64,000 nucleotides of DNA from Prado023 sp963774745 (GTDB taxonomy: Bacteria; Actinomycetota; Actinomycetes; S36-B12; CAIYMF01): the NCBI GenBank assembly GCA_963774745.1, contig CAVZGE010000002.1:186001-250000 (forward strand). The letters run 5' to 3'. Positions within the stretch are counted from its first letter, which is position 1, and the number at the start of each line of letters is the position of its first letter. Position numbers and translations under genes: made by a program. The notes beneath the pieces are model-generated. The model searched no databases. It saw only the letters and a program-made list of their open reading frames with translations, and was not told where the DNA came from. Below, piece by piece: positions 8,673 through 16,423 of this stretch.

Positions 8673-10922
8673 CTACCCCTGCCCGGTCAGCTGCTCGTCC
8701 GACATGCCGGTCACGTCGAGCTGCTGGGATCCCGAGAGCTGGAGCATGTAGGTCTGGGCGGACCTCTTCTTGGACTTCTTGACGCTGTTGCGCGTGACGA
8801 CCTTCTTCAGGTACTCACCGTTCGCCTTGTACTGGTCGTACAGGGCCCCGGCGTTCTGGATCTCGGTGATGATCTCGTCCGAGGAGCGCAGGCCCGGTGA
8901 GGACCAGTTGGCCGACCCGGTCATCACGTACTTCTGCACGGCGCCGCGGATGAACCCGTTGACCAGGAGGGCCTTCTGGTGGGTGAAGATGTCGTTGCGG
9001 ATGCACAGGACGGCCCAGGTCTTCTTGACCGTGTCGTACTTGGGCTGGACGGGGCAGGCCATGCGGACGGTGAGCCGGCCGCCGCCGTACGGGCTCGTCC
9101 GGTTCAACCAGACACCCGTGGAGGTGACGGGCACCGACCCCCGCAGGGAGCCGCCGCTGCAGGCACCGTCAGGGCCGTTGAGGTCGTTCTTCACGACCCT
9201 GCGCTTGGCCGGCCTGCCCTTGCTCGCCTTCGTGACGACGACCTTGGTCGGAGGGGTGGACAGGCAGTCGGCTGAGCCGTAGCCCATCTCCTCGCCATCC
9301 TCGTTCTCCAGCCACTTGCCGTTCGGGCCCTTGAGCCGCTGGCTCATCTGGGTGTAGACGATCTCGACGTTGCAGCCCCTCTGCATGGCCAGGCGCCACA
9401 GGTCAGAGGCGACGCCGCGTCGGGTGAGGACGAACATCGAGACCCGGACGTCGGTCCGCTTCCACTTCTTGCCGACCTTGTACTTGCACTTGATGGACTT
9501 CAGGATCTCCCGGTTGATGTCACCGGAGGTCTGCGGGCCGAGGTGGACGGTGGTCGGGCGCGCCCCTGTTGCCGGGTTGCCCGGGGTGGCGAACGTCCGG
9601 AAGTAGTTGGTCGTCATCAGCTCACCGCGTGCGCCCTTCACCAGGTCGGCGAAGTAGGTGGTGAAGATGTCGTGCAGGGGCTTGTCGCCGACCGCGATGT
9701 TGAGGTTGTTGAAACCCTTGCGCGACTGCTGGTAGGTCGGGTTCCCCGAGCTGTACGCACTGACCCACTGCCGGGTGTTGGCACCCTGGCCCACGGTGGA
9801 GAACAGGTACACCTTGGAGTGCAGGGACGGGTACATCGGCTCCATGTTGTCCGGCAGGGTCTTCTCACCGGTCGTGGTGTGCGTGACCCCGAGGGCATCG
9901 GTCACGGTCAGTGACGTCTTGTACGTGCCCGGGACGGAGTAGGTCTTCGTGTGCGGGCCCGGTCCCTCGGCCGCGGTGCCATCCCCGAAGTCGTAGTGCC
10001 ACGCCGCGATCGGCTGCAGGCCCGGGCGGGACCGGTCGGTGAACACCACCGTGTTCGAGGTCAGCGTCGTGGCGTCGGCTGCGTACCAGGCGGTGGGCCC
10101 ACCGGGGGTGGCGGGGGTGCGCGGTGTCAGGCACCCCTGCCAGCAGGTGGTGGCGAAGTTGGCGACGTTGGTGTCAACGCCCAGGGTCCTGGACAGCTCC
10201 CGCCAGGAGGAGTACTTGTCCGAGTGGCTGTTGGTGAGCGCCTGGACCGACACGCCGCGCTGGGCGGCGGCCGTCAGGGCCGCCTGAACGGGCGCGTAGG
10301 TCAGTGAGTAGAAGCTGAACTTGATCGAGGCCTGGGACCCGTCCGGATTCAGTGCCGGGGTGCAGTCGATCATGTCGATCAGGTAGCGCAGCATCTGGTA
10401 CTGCTTGGCCTCCGACCCGGAGGGATCGTTGAACATCGTCCTGGTGTCGGGAGCGAATGCGGGGTTGCAGGCCCGTGGCAGCCCCTGGATCTGGATCGGG
10501 ACCTCGAAGAGCGTCTGGGCGCCGTCGGCGGCGGTCGCGCTGACGATGAACGAGTCCGGGCCGGAGAACTCGGGGAGCTTGTCCTGCACGCCGCCCCGGG
10601 TTGCGTCTGGCGGGTAGAAGCCGGGGGTGTACTGGAAGTTGCCCGTGGCGTTGTCGAAGGCGAGCTTGCCGTTGAACGGCCCCTGGGCGTCGATCACGAA
10701 GGGGAGGACCGCGTAGGTGACCAGCGTGCCCGGGACGCTGTGCGTGCAGGTCACGTTCCCGTTGACGGGGGTGTCCATCAGGGTGACGACCGGATTTCCG
10801 GGGGCTGTGACGGCGCACGCGATCGTCCCTGCAGCGGCCGCCGGGGCCGCGGCACCCAGCGTCGAGGCCAGCAGGGCCCCGCCGGCCAGCGCAACAGTCG
10901 TCAAGCGTGCCACAAGCCCCAC
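8673..10922 (-). CDS. Secreted phospholipase-D-like protein with inserted PKD domain
   Basis: The chosen GTG start at 10922 follows GGGGAGGAG by 6 nt and gives a clean signal peptide ending in AAAPAAAA; an ATG at 10949 is less likely. The mature protein of about 715 residues has two phospholipase-D-like HxK motifs, HSKVYLF and HQKALLV, followed by SGNPTY and GSANWSS. A PKD fold (WHYDFGDGTAAEG to YKTSLTVTDALG) interrupts the first PLD domain just before its HSK motif. The Asp of the HxK(x4)D signature is absent in both copies. It is likely exported and may act on phospholipids or other phosphodiesters; the substrate is unknown. Its flanks are conserved origin genes, so it looks like a lineage-specific insertion. 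Confidence 0.82.
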   Translation of the reverse strand: MGLVARLTTVALAGGALLASTLGAAAPAAAAGTIACAVTAPGNPVVTLMDTPVNGNVTCTHSVPGTLVTYAVLPFVIDAQGPFNGKLAFDNATGNFQYTPGFYPPDATRGGVQDKLPEFSGPDSFIVSATAADGAQTLFEVPIQIQGLPRACNPAFAPDTRTMFNDPSGSEAKQYQMLRYLIDMIDCTPALNPDGSQASIKFSFYSLTYAPVQAALTAAAQRGVSVQALTNSHSDKYSSWRELSRTLGVDTNVANFATTCWQGCLTPRTPATPGGPTAWYAADATTLTSNTVVFTDRSRPGLQPIAAWHYDFGDGTAAEGPGPHTKTYSVPGTYKTSLTVTDALGVTHTTTGEKTLPDNMEPMYPSLHSKVYLFSTVGQGANTRQWVSAYSSGNPTYQQSRKGFNNLNIAVGDKPLHDIFTTYFADLVKGARGELMTTNYFRTFATPGNPATGARPTTVHLGPQTSGDINREILKSIKCKYKVGKKWKRTDVRVSMFVLTRRGVASDLWRLAMQRGCNVEIVYTQMSQRLKGPNGKWLENEDGEEMGYGSADCLSTPPTKVVVTKASKGRPAKRRVVKNDLNGPDGACSGGSLRGSVPVTSTGVWLNRTSPYGGGRLTVRMACPVQPKYDTVKKTWAVLCIRNDIFTHQKALLVNGFIRGAVQKYVMTGSANWSSPGLRSSDEIITEIQNAGALYDQYKANGEYLKKVVTRNSVKKSKKRSAQTYMLQLSGSQQLDVTGMSDEQLTGQG

Positions 10923-11013
10923 AACGAACTCCTCCCCACGGTGTGCCAAATGTACGCCCTGCGACTGACAGGGTCACCGGCTCGGGCTTTATCGCGGTGC
11001 TAAACCCGCACCA

Positions 11014-11145
11014 TCATCGGTCCCCGACACGGACGCCGGCGAACTCCGCATAGGTGCGGGGACGCAGCAGGGAGACCACGAAACCTGCCGTCGCGCCCAG
11101 CGCCACGGCCGCAGCGCCGAGCAGTACCCAGCGCACCGCTTTCAT
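11014..11145 (-). CDS. 43-residue membrane peptide
   Basis: The short frame encodes MKAVRWVLLGAAAVALGATA and a second half ending in VGDR. It has one strong hydrophobic helix after a positively charged N-terminus and a short C-terminal tail with TYAEFAG. A good ribosome site (GGGAGGTGG) precedes ATG 11145 by a few bases, which supports it as a real gene. It is divergent from the aminotransferase gene, with only 31 bp between the two starts, and lies upstream of the PLD-like gene on the same strand. I do not recognise a family. Confidence 0.6.
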   Translation of the reverse strand: MKAVRWVLLGAAAVALGATAGFVVSLLRPRTYAEFAGVRVGDR

Positions 11146-11176
11146 GTGTCCACCTCCCATCGGGCATCCTAGGCAC

Positions 11177-12499
11177 ATGTCCCCTGGCACGCGCCTCGAC
11201 CCGTGGTTCACCAGCTATGCCCAACGGGCGCATGGGCTGGCGGCCTCCGAGATCCGCGCACTGTTCGCGGTCGCCAGCCGACCGGAGGTGGTGTCGCTCG
11301 CCGGCGGCATGCCCTTCGTCTCGGCGCTGGACCTCGACGCGATGAGCGACACCGTCGCCCGGCTCATCCGGGAGCGGGGCGCCACGGCACTGCAGTACGG
11401 GTCCGGTCAGGGCGATGAACGGCTGCGCGAGCAGATCCTCGACGTCATGGCGCCCGTCGGGATCCAGGCGCACCCCGACGACATCGTCGTCACGACCGGG
11501 TCCCAGATGGCCCTGGACCTCGTCGTGCGGACGTTCTGCGACCCCGGGGACGTGGTGCTCGTGGAGTCCCCGTCCTATGTCGGGGCCCTGGGCGTCTTCC
11601 GCTCCTATGAGTGCCGGGTCGTCCACGTCGCCATGGATCACCAGGGACTGTCCCCGGTGGCCCTGACCGAGGCGATCGCCCAGGTTCGCGCCGATGGTGG
11701 TCGGATCAAGATGATCTACACGATCCCGTCCTACCACAACCCCGCGGGCCTGACCCAGGGACAGCAGCGGCGCCACGAGATCCTGGGCGTGGCCCGTTCC
11801 CACGGGATCCTGCTCCTCGAGGATGACCCCTACGGGCTCCTGGGCTTCGACGGGGTGGTCCCGCGGGCGATTCGTGCCGACGAGGCCGAGGGCGTGGTGT
11901 ACCTGGGGTCGTTCTCCAAGACCATCGCCTCCGGGCTGCGCGTCGGCTGGGCCGTCGCCCCGCACGGTGTGCGCGAGAAGCTGGTCCTCGCGGCCGAGGC
12001 CGCCGTCCTGTGTCCCTCCAACTACGCCCAGCTGACCGTCTCGGAGTACCTGGCCACCAACCCGTGGATGGACCAGATCGCAGTCTTCCGCGATCTGTAC
12101 CAGGAGCGCCGGGACGCACTCCTCGAGGCGCTGGGGGACCACATGCCCCCGGGGACGACCTGGACGCAGCCCAGCGGCGGGTTCTACTCGTGGGTCACCC
12201 TCCCGGAGGGCCTGGACGCCCGCGCGATGCTGCCCCGGGCGGTCGCCGCCCTGGTGGCCTACGTGCCGGGCACGGGGTTCTTCGTGGGCGATGCCGAGCA
12301 GGAGGCCAACCGCCGGTCACTGCGGTTGAGCTACTGCTACCCGACGCCGGAGCGCATCCAGGAGGGCGTGCGCCGACTCGGCAATGTCATCGACGATGAG
12401 CTCGGCCTGCTCGCCACCTTCGGCCAGACCGCCCCCGGTGTGGTCCGGGCGCACAACGACGAAGCCCTGATGACCACACCCGCACCTGATCTGGCCTAG
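11177..12499 (+). CDS. PLP-dependent class I/II aminotransferase (2-aminoadipate transaminase type)
   Basis: The 440-residue protein shows the fold-type I aminotransferase pattern: substrate region SLAGGMPF, LQYGSGQGDERL, the PLP-phosphate binding TTGSQMALDLV, the PLP-ring Asp in LEDDPYG, and the Schiff-base lysine in GSFSKTIASGLRVGW. It resembles 2-aminoadipate/MocR-type aminotransferase domains, but no GntR DNA-binding domain is attached. The true substrate cannot be read from sequence. ATG 11177 was chosen over upstream in-frame starts because conservation begins at LDPWFTSYA. The TAG stop lies 16 bp before ddl, so the two are probably co-transcribed. Confidence 0.9.
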   Translation: MSPGTRLDPWFTSYAQRAHGLAASEIRALFAVASRPEVVSLAGGMPFVSALDLDAMSDTVARLIRERGATALQYGSGQGDERLREQILDVMAPVGIQAHPDDIVVTTGSQMALDLVVRTFCDPGDVVLVESPSYVGALGVFRSYECRVVHVAMDHQGLSPVALTEAIAQVRADGGRIKMIYTIPSYHNPAGLTQGQQRRHEILGVARSHGILLLEDDPYGLLGFDGVVPRAIRADEAEGVVYLGSFSKTIASGLRVGWAVAPHGVREKLVLAAEAAVLCPSNYAQLTVSEYLATNPWMDQIAVFRDLYQERRDALLEALGDHMPPGTTWTQPSGGFYSWVTLPEGLDARAMLPRAVAALVAYVPGTGFFVGDAEQEANRRSLRLSYCYPTPERIQEGVRRLGNVIDDELGLLATFGQTAPGVVRAHNDEALMTTPAPDLA

Positions 12500-12515
12500 G
12501 ACAAGGGGTAGGACA
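12497..12515. promoter_or_regulatory. Two direct TAGGACA repeats upstream of ddl-like gene
   Basis: TAGGACA occurs at 12497-12503 and again at 12509-12515, a 12-bp period, ending at the base before the ddl start. The first copy includes the TAG stop of the aminotransferase gene, which constrains part of it. The same heptamer recurs at 13585-13621 and 14630-14636. An operator function is inferred. Confidence 0.4.
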
Positions 12516-13475
12516 ATGTCCCGATCGATCGTCATCCTCGCTGGTGGGCTGTCCCACGAGCGCGACGTCTCCATCCGCTCGGGTCGCCGCGTTGCCGAGG
12601 CCCTGCGCTCCGTGGGCGAGGCCGTCACCGTGCACGACCTCGATGCGTACCTGCTCGGTGACCTTGCGGCCTCCCGTCCGGACTGCGTCATCCCCCTGCT
12701 CCATGGCGCCAGCGGTGAGGACGGCTCGCTGCGTGACGTCCTGGACAGCCTGGCCCTCCCGTACGTCGGGTCCCGACCCGATGCCTGCCGGCTCGCGTTC
12801 GACAAGATGGTGGCCAAGGCCCACGTGGCTGGCGACGACCTGCACACCGCTGCGTCGGTCGCCCTGCCGCACGCCACGTTCCGCGACCTCGGCGCCGGCG
12901 CAGTCCTGGATGCCCTCGTCGCGCGATTCGGCCTGCCCCTGGTCGTCAAGCCCACCCGGGGTGGATCCGCCCTCGGGCTGGCGATCGTCCGCGACCAGGC
13001 GGACCTGGCCAGTGCGATGGTCGGGTGCTTCGCCTACGCAGACACCGCGATGCTCGAGGCCTACGTCCAGGGGACGGAAGTCGCCGTCACGGTGATCGAG
13101 GAGGCTGACGGCACAGTTCGAGCACTGCCGGCCGTCGAGATCGTTCCCGATTCCGGCGTGTATGACTATGCCTCGCGCTACACCGCTGGGACCACGGAGT
13201 TCTTCGCCCCGGCGCGGCTCAGCGCGGAGGTTGCCGAGCGATGCGCCCGGATCGCGGTGGCCGCGCACGAGCGCCTCGGACTGCGCCACCTGTCACGGAC
13301 CGATCTCATCGTGGACGGCGACGACCGTGTGACCTTCCTCGAGGTCAGTGTCGCACCGGGGTGCACGGAGACATCCCTGCTCCCGCAGGCTGTCGAAGCA
13401 GCAGGCCTGGACCTGGGACATGTGTTCCAGGTCCTCGTGGAGCGGGCGATCGCCGCAGGGCCGCCTCCGCTGTGA
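12516..13475 (+). CDS. D-alanine--D-alanine ligase family protein (ATP-grasp)
   Basis: The family joins two D-alanines for peptidoglycan. The protein has the N-terminal HGASGEDGSLRD motif, the ATP-grasp lysine region LVVKPTRGGSALG, and the YDYASRYTAGTTEFF loop. At 319 residues it is a little short for Ddl. In the metal-binding motif, normally EVN-x2-PG, the Asn is replaced by Ser (LEVSVAPGCTETS), so catalysis may be altered, or the protein may be a paralogue of an essential Ddl elsewhere. ATG 12516 has the purine-rich AGGGGTAGGA upstream. Two TAGGACA repeats (12497-12503 and 12509-12515) lie directly before the start and may be regulatory. Confidence 0.82.
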   Translation: MSRSIVILAGGLSHERDVSIRSGRRVAEALRSVGEAVTVHDLDAYLLGDLAASRPDCVIPLLHGASGEDGSLRDVLDSLALPYVGSRPDACRLAFDKMVAKAHVAGDDLHTAASVALPHATFRDLGAGAVLDALVARFGLPLVVKPTRGGSALGLAIVRDQADLASAMVGCFAYADTAMLEAYVQGTEVAVTVIEEADGTVRALPAVEIVPDSGVYDYASRYTAGTTEFFAPARLSAEVAERCARIAVAAHERLGLRHLSRTDLIVDGDDRVTFLEVSVAPGCTETSLLPQAVEAAGLDLGHVFQVLVERAIAAGPPPL

Positions 13476-13565
13476 CCTGACCAGAACGCCACACTCCGGG
13501 ACATCCCGGCCCTGTCGCTCACGGCGACCAGGGGAGCGACGTTACTGACATCCCCGGCTTCGGCA

Positions 13566-13623
13566 CCTGCCGCGTCCGCCGATGTAGGACACTGTCCTAG
13601 GCAGGCCCGCGGAGTGTCCTAGG
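13566..13623. promoter_or_regulatory. TAGGACA palindrome plus half-site between convergent genes
   Basis: A perfect palindrome with arms TAGGACA and TGTCCTA and a 1-nt centre lies at 13585-13599. A further half-site TGTCCTA lies at 13615-13621, 22 bp (two helical turns) from the matching arm. An outer pair CCTGCC (13566-13571) and GGCAGG (13600-13605) could extend a stem. It sits between the convergent ddl and HTH genes, so it may be a terminator, although no T-run follows. Recurrence of the heptamer at neighbouring genes favours protein binding. Confidence 0.4.
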
Positions 13624-13657
13624 TACTTGACCTGGGCCGACGGGGACCCGGTCGGGA

Positions 13658-14539
13658 TCAGTTCGACTGCCACCAGCGACGCTTCTTGGCCGGTGCCGCG
13701 CCGGCCGGCACATATCCCCCCCGTCGCGCCGCGAGGTTCCGCGCTGCGACGACGTCCTCGGGGCGCGGATCAGCGTCGTCGACAGGACCAGCGGAGGACT
13801 GCTGGGGCGAAGCCACCTCCGGCTCGCCATGAGCGGGGACGGGCGCCGGGACCGCGACTGCCACCTGCGCCGCGGAGGTCGTCGCGACCTCTCCGCCAGG
13901 CTGCGCCGCATCGATGGCCACCGGCTGTGCTCCGGATGACGCGTGTGCCGGGGCCGAGTCGTTCCCGACGGGCGGGGTGCCGCTGTCCTGGGCCAGTGCG
14001 GTGGGGAGTCCCCGTGACATCGACACCGGTCCGGCAGTCAGGGCACGCAGCGCCAGTCGGGCATCGGCCAGTGCAAGGCCACGCTCAGCAGCCTCTGCCT
14101 CGGCGCGCGCGAGCCGGATCCGCACGTCATCCCATCGGTCTCGCGGGATGGTGACCGTGTCCTGCTCGGGCGGTCGCGGCGGAGCGGGAGCGGGAGCGGC
14201 AGGCCGTGCGGCAGCGGATGTGACCTGGGTCAGGGAACGCCCTGGATGAAGGCCGACTGCCAACAGGGCCTCGACGGGGATCCGCCAGACCCCATCGTCA
14301 TCCTTGGCGGCGCCGTGCCCTGCCAGCTCGGGCAGCTTGCGTGTGATCGTCTTGCGGCTGACTGAGCAGGCTGTCGCGGCATCGGTGATCGTGAAGGTGG
14401 GACGTGACGAGGACAGGGCCCCTGACTCAGCCGCAGACCCCTCAACACTGGTGAGCGTCCCAGCAGGGCCCTGGGTGGGATCGTCGGCCGCGGAATCGTG
14501 GATGACCTCAAGTCGGTCACCGGTCGTTGTGATGCTCAT
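13658..14539 (-). CDS. HTH DNA-binding protein with coiled coil, next to parB; function unknown
   Basis: The 293-residue product has an N-terminal helix-turn-helix (about residues 47-95, FTITDAATACSVSRKTITRK then RIPVEALLAVG) of the kind seen in excisionase/MerR-like and plasmid-encoded HTH proteins. A coiled coil follows (WDDVRIRLARAEAEAAERG), then a long Ala/Pro-rich linker and a short conserved-looking C-terminus ending KKRRWWQSN. ATG 14539 lies 6 nt after a TAGGAT -10 element (14546-14551), so the mRNA is probably leaderless. It follows parB on the same strand 94 bp downstream. This locus normally carries parA and parB; here this protein is the only other DNA-binding partner candidate. 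A role with ParB is an inference. Confidence 0.65.
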   Translation of the reverse strand: MSITTTGDRLEVIHDSAADDPTQGPAGTLTSVEGSAAESGALSSSRPTFTITDAATACSVSRKTITRKLPELAGHGAAKDDDGVWRIPVEALLAVGLHPGRSLTQVTSAAARPAAPAPAPPRPPEQDTVTIPRDRWDDVRIRLARAEAEAAERGLALADARLALRALTAGPVSMSRGLPTALAQDSGTPPVGNDSAPAHASSGAQPVAIDAAQPGGEVATTSAAQVAVAVPAPVPAHGEPEVASPQQSSAGPVDDADPRPEDVVAARNLAARRGGYVPAGAAPAKKRRWWQSN

Positions 14540-14629
14540 GGGCAGATCCTAGGTCGACCCCACGTCTTCTCCCGGAAGGTTGTCCACAGCGGCCGGGCGT
14601 GTCCCACCAAGGACGTCTTTGATCTGACT

Positions 14630-14636
14630 TGTCCTA
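14630..14636. promoter_or_regulatory. TGTCCTA half-site at the parB stop
   Basis: A further copy of the TGTCCTA heptamer overlaps the TAG stop of parB (14634-14636) in the gap before the HTH gene. Part of it is fixed by the stop codon, so it is weaker evidence than the palindrome at 13585-13599. Confidence 0.25.
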
Positions 14637-15593
14637 GGTCGGTGTCCCCGAGGTACCAAGAGCGTCGAGGATCCTGTCCAGGTCCGCTCGACCCGCGAAC
14701 TCGATCGTCACCCTTCCCTTCACCCTGCCCATGGTCACGTGGACCCGGGTGTCCAAACGATCGGCGAGGTCGTCAGCGACCTCCTGCAGGTCGGGGTCGG
14801 CGGAGGTCCGGCGTGGCCGCCGCGGACGCCCTCGCGTGGGTTCCACACCGAGCGCCACGATCTCCTCGACGGTGCGCACGGACAACCCCTCGGCCACGAT
14901 CCTGGTCGCCAGCGCCTCCATGCCGGCCTCATCCGGCAGGGCCAGGAGTGCTCGGGCGTGTCCCTGGGACAGCACCCCGGCCGCTACTCGCCGCTGAACG
15001 CCCGGGGGGAGCCGCAGCAACCTGATGGTGTTGGCGATCTGCGGTCGGGAGCGTCCGACGCGCGCCGAGAGCTCCTCCTGGCTGCAGCCGAAGTCCGCCA
15101 GAAGCTGCTGGTAGGCGGCGGCCTCCTCCAGGGGATTCAGCGCAGCCCGGTGGATGTTCTCCAGCAGAGCATCACGCAGGAGGTCCATGTCGTCGGTTGG
15201 GCGCACCATGGCCGGGATGGTGTCCCACCCCAGTCGCTGGGCACAGCGGAAGCGTCGCTCACCGGCCACGAGCTCGTACTGGCCGGCCACGTCGGCACCG
15301 CGTGTGCTGTCCACAGGGACATGGCCCATGGGACGCACCACCACAGGCTGGAGCAGGCCGATCTCGGACAGGGAGGCAGCCAGTTCATCCAGCGCGTCCT
15401 CATCGAACACTGTGCGCGGCTGCCGGGGGTTCGGGTGGATGGCCGTGAGGGGTAGTTCGGCATAGCGGATCGACGGTGCAGTCGCGGTTCCCGTTGCATC
15501 GCTGGTTGCCTCGCCGTGCGCACCCTCCCCGGGAGCGGGCAGCGCCCGCGCCCATGTCCCTCTCGATGGCCCATCAAATGTGACGTTGCTCAC
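14634..15593 (-). CDS. parB: Chromosome-partitioning protein ParB
   Basis: ParB binds parS sites near the origin, slides as a CTP-dependent clamp and loads SMC. Visible regions are the N-terminal domain (LTAIHPNPRQPRTVF; the CTP-binding GERR box in YELVAGERRFRCAQRLGW), the ENIHRAALNPLEEAAAY segment, the helix-turn-helix (LSARVGRSRPQIANTIRLL) and a C-terminal dimerisation domain. The length of 319 residues is normal. GTG 15593 has a strong ribosome site, AGGAGG, 4 nt upstream. parA normally lies immediately upstream between rsmG and parB; here only 191 bp separate them, so parB is without its usual partner gene at this locus. Confidence 0.95.
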   Translation of the reverse strand: MSNVTFDGPSRGTWARALPAPGEGAHGEATSDATGTATAPSIRYAELPLTAIHPNPRQPRTVFDEDALDELAASLSEIGLLQPVVVRPMGHVPVDSTRGADVAGQYELVAGERRFRCAQRLGWDTIPAMVRPTDDMDLLRDALLENIHRAALNPLEEAAAYQQLLADFGCSQEELSARVGRSRPQIANTIRLLRLPPGVQRRVAAGVLSQGHARALLALPDEAGMEALATRIVAEGLSVRTVEEIVALGVEPTRGRPRRPRRTSADPDLQEVADDLADRLDTRVHVTMGRVKGRVTIEFAGRADLDRILDALGTSGTPT

Positions 15594-15640
15594 ACGACCT
15601 CCTGATTCGTGGCCCAGAGCCTAGGTCAGGACGGCCCGGA

Positions 15641-15677
15641 CCCACGTTATCCACAGATCTCTTGTGGATAACGTGGG
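15641..15677. promoter_or_regulatory. Perfect inverted pair of consensus DnaA boxes upstream of parB
   Basis: Two 15-bp arms, CCCACGTTATCCACA (15641-15655) and TGTGGATAACGTGGG (15663-15677), form a perfect inverted repeat around a 7-nt centre. Each arm holds the full consensus DnaA box TTATCCACA. The element is in the 191-bp gap between rsmG and parB, about 5 kb from oriC. It is a strong candidate DnaA-binding site controlling parB or titrating DnaA; it could also form a hairpin in RNA. The rest of the gap is unusually AT-rich for this window. Confidence 0.75.
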
Positions 15678-15784
15678 GATGATATGTCCGATTCGCACTA
15701 TTCTCTACGCTAAGTTGTTGCCTGCTCACGCAGAGCACCCGACCCGCATGCGTGACCCGGTGCTCTCCCGCCTCCAGGCGGCCC

Positions 15785-16423
15785 TCACCGGACCCGCGGA
15801 ACCATGACGACGGTCGTCGGTGGATCTATCGTGCCCACCCCGTACCTGCGGATGGTGATGGTCCCTGCGCCAAGAGAGGCGCACGCGGCGTCCGCCTCCA
15901 CGACCTCCTCGGCGGCGCTCGATCCCTTGAGGGCGAGCACCACGCCTCCGACTCTGGCCAACGGGAGCGTCCAGGCGAGTAGTTGCGGGAGCCTGGCAAC
16001 CGCACGTGCAGTGACGACGTCGAAGGACTGGAGGGGGGCGTCCTCCGCGCGTGCGCGCAGGACGACAACCCGCTCACCCAGCGCCAGCTCCGTCACAGCC
16101 TCCGACAGGAACGTGGCCCGCCGGAGCAGGGGTTCGATCAGCGTCACCCGCAGGTCAGGGCGTAGGAGGGCCCAGACCAGGCCGGGCAGGCCAGCGCCAG
16201 AGCCAACGTCCGCAACTGTGCTCCCAGGCGGCATCTCCTCCGCTGCCTCCTGCGCGACAACTGCGCAGTTCACCAGGTGGCGGGACCAGATGCGCGGCAC
16301 CTCACGTGGCCCGATCAGCCCGCGCTCCACCCCTCGCGTGGCCAGGATGTCGGCAAAGGCCGCCATCCCGGGGACCTGTGAATAACGCGCGCTCAGTTCC
16401 GTTTCACGTGGAACAGCACTCAC
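15785..16423 (-). CDS. rsmG: 16S rRNA (guanine-527-N7)-methyltransferase RsmG
   Basis: RsmG uses S-adenosylmethionine to methylate G527 of 16S rRNA. The Rossmann SAM-binding motif VADVGSGAGLPGLVWAL, the following LIEPLLRRATFL and the VTARAVARL motif are present, and the length (212 residues) is typical. GTG 16423 overlaps the stop of jag by 4 bp, so the two are coupled. A parS-like palindrome lies within the first codons. Loss of RsmG gives low-level streptomycin resistance in other bacteria; the gene here looks intact. Confidence 0.95.
   Translation of the reverse strand: MSAVPRETELSARYSQVPGMAAFADILATRGVERGLIGPREVPRIWSRHLVNCAVVAQEAAEEMPPGSTVADVGSGAGLPGLVWALLRPDLRVTLIEPLLRRATFLSEAVTELALGERVVVLRARAEDAPLQSFDVVTARAVARLPQLLAWTLPLARVGGVVLALKGSSAAEEVVEADAACASLGAGTITIRRYGVGTIDPPTTVVMVPRVR
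16400..16415. promoter_or_regulatory. parS-like ParB-binding site inside rsmG
   Basis: CGTTTCACGTGGAACA matches 14 of 16 positions of the near-universal parS palindrome TGTTTCACGTGAAACA. It lies in the first codons of rsmG, about 4 kb from oriC and under 1 kb from parB, a common place for parS. I saw no other site this close to consensus in the window. Confidence 0.8.
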
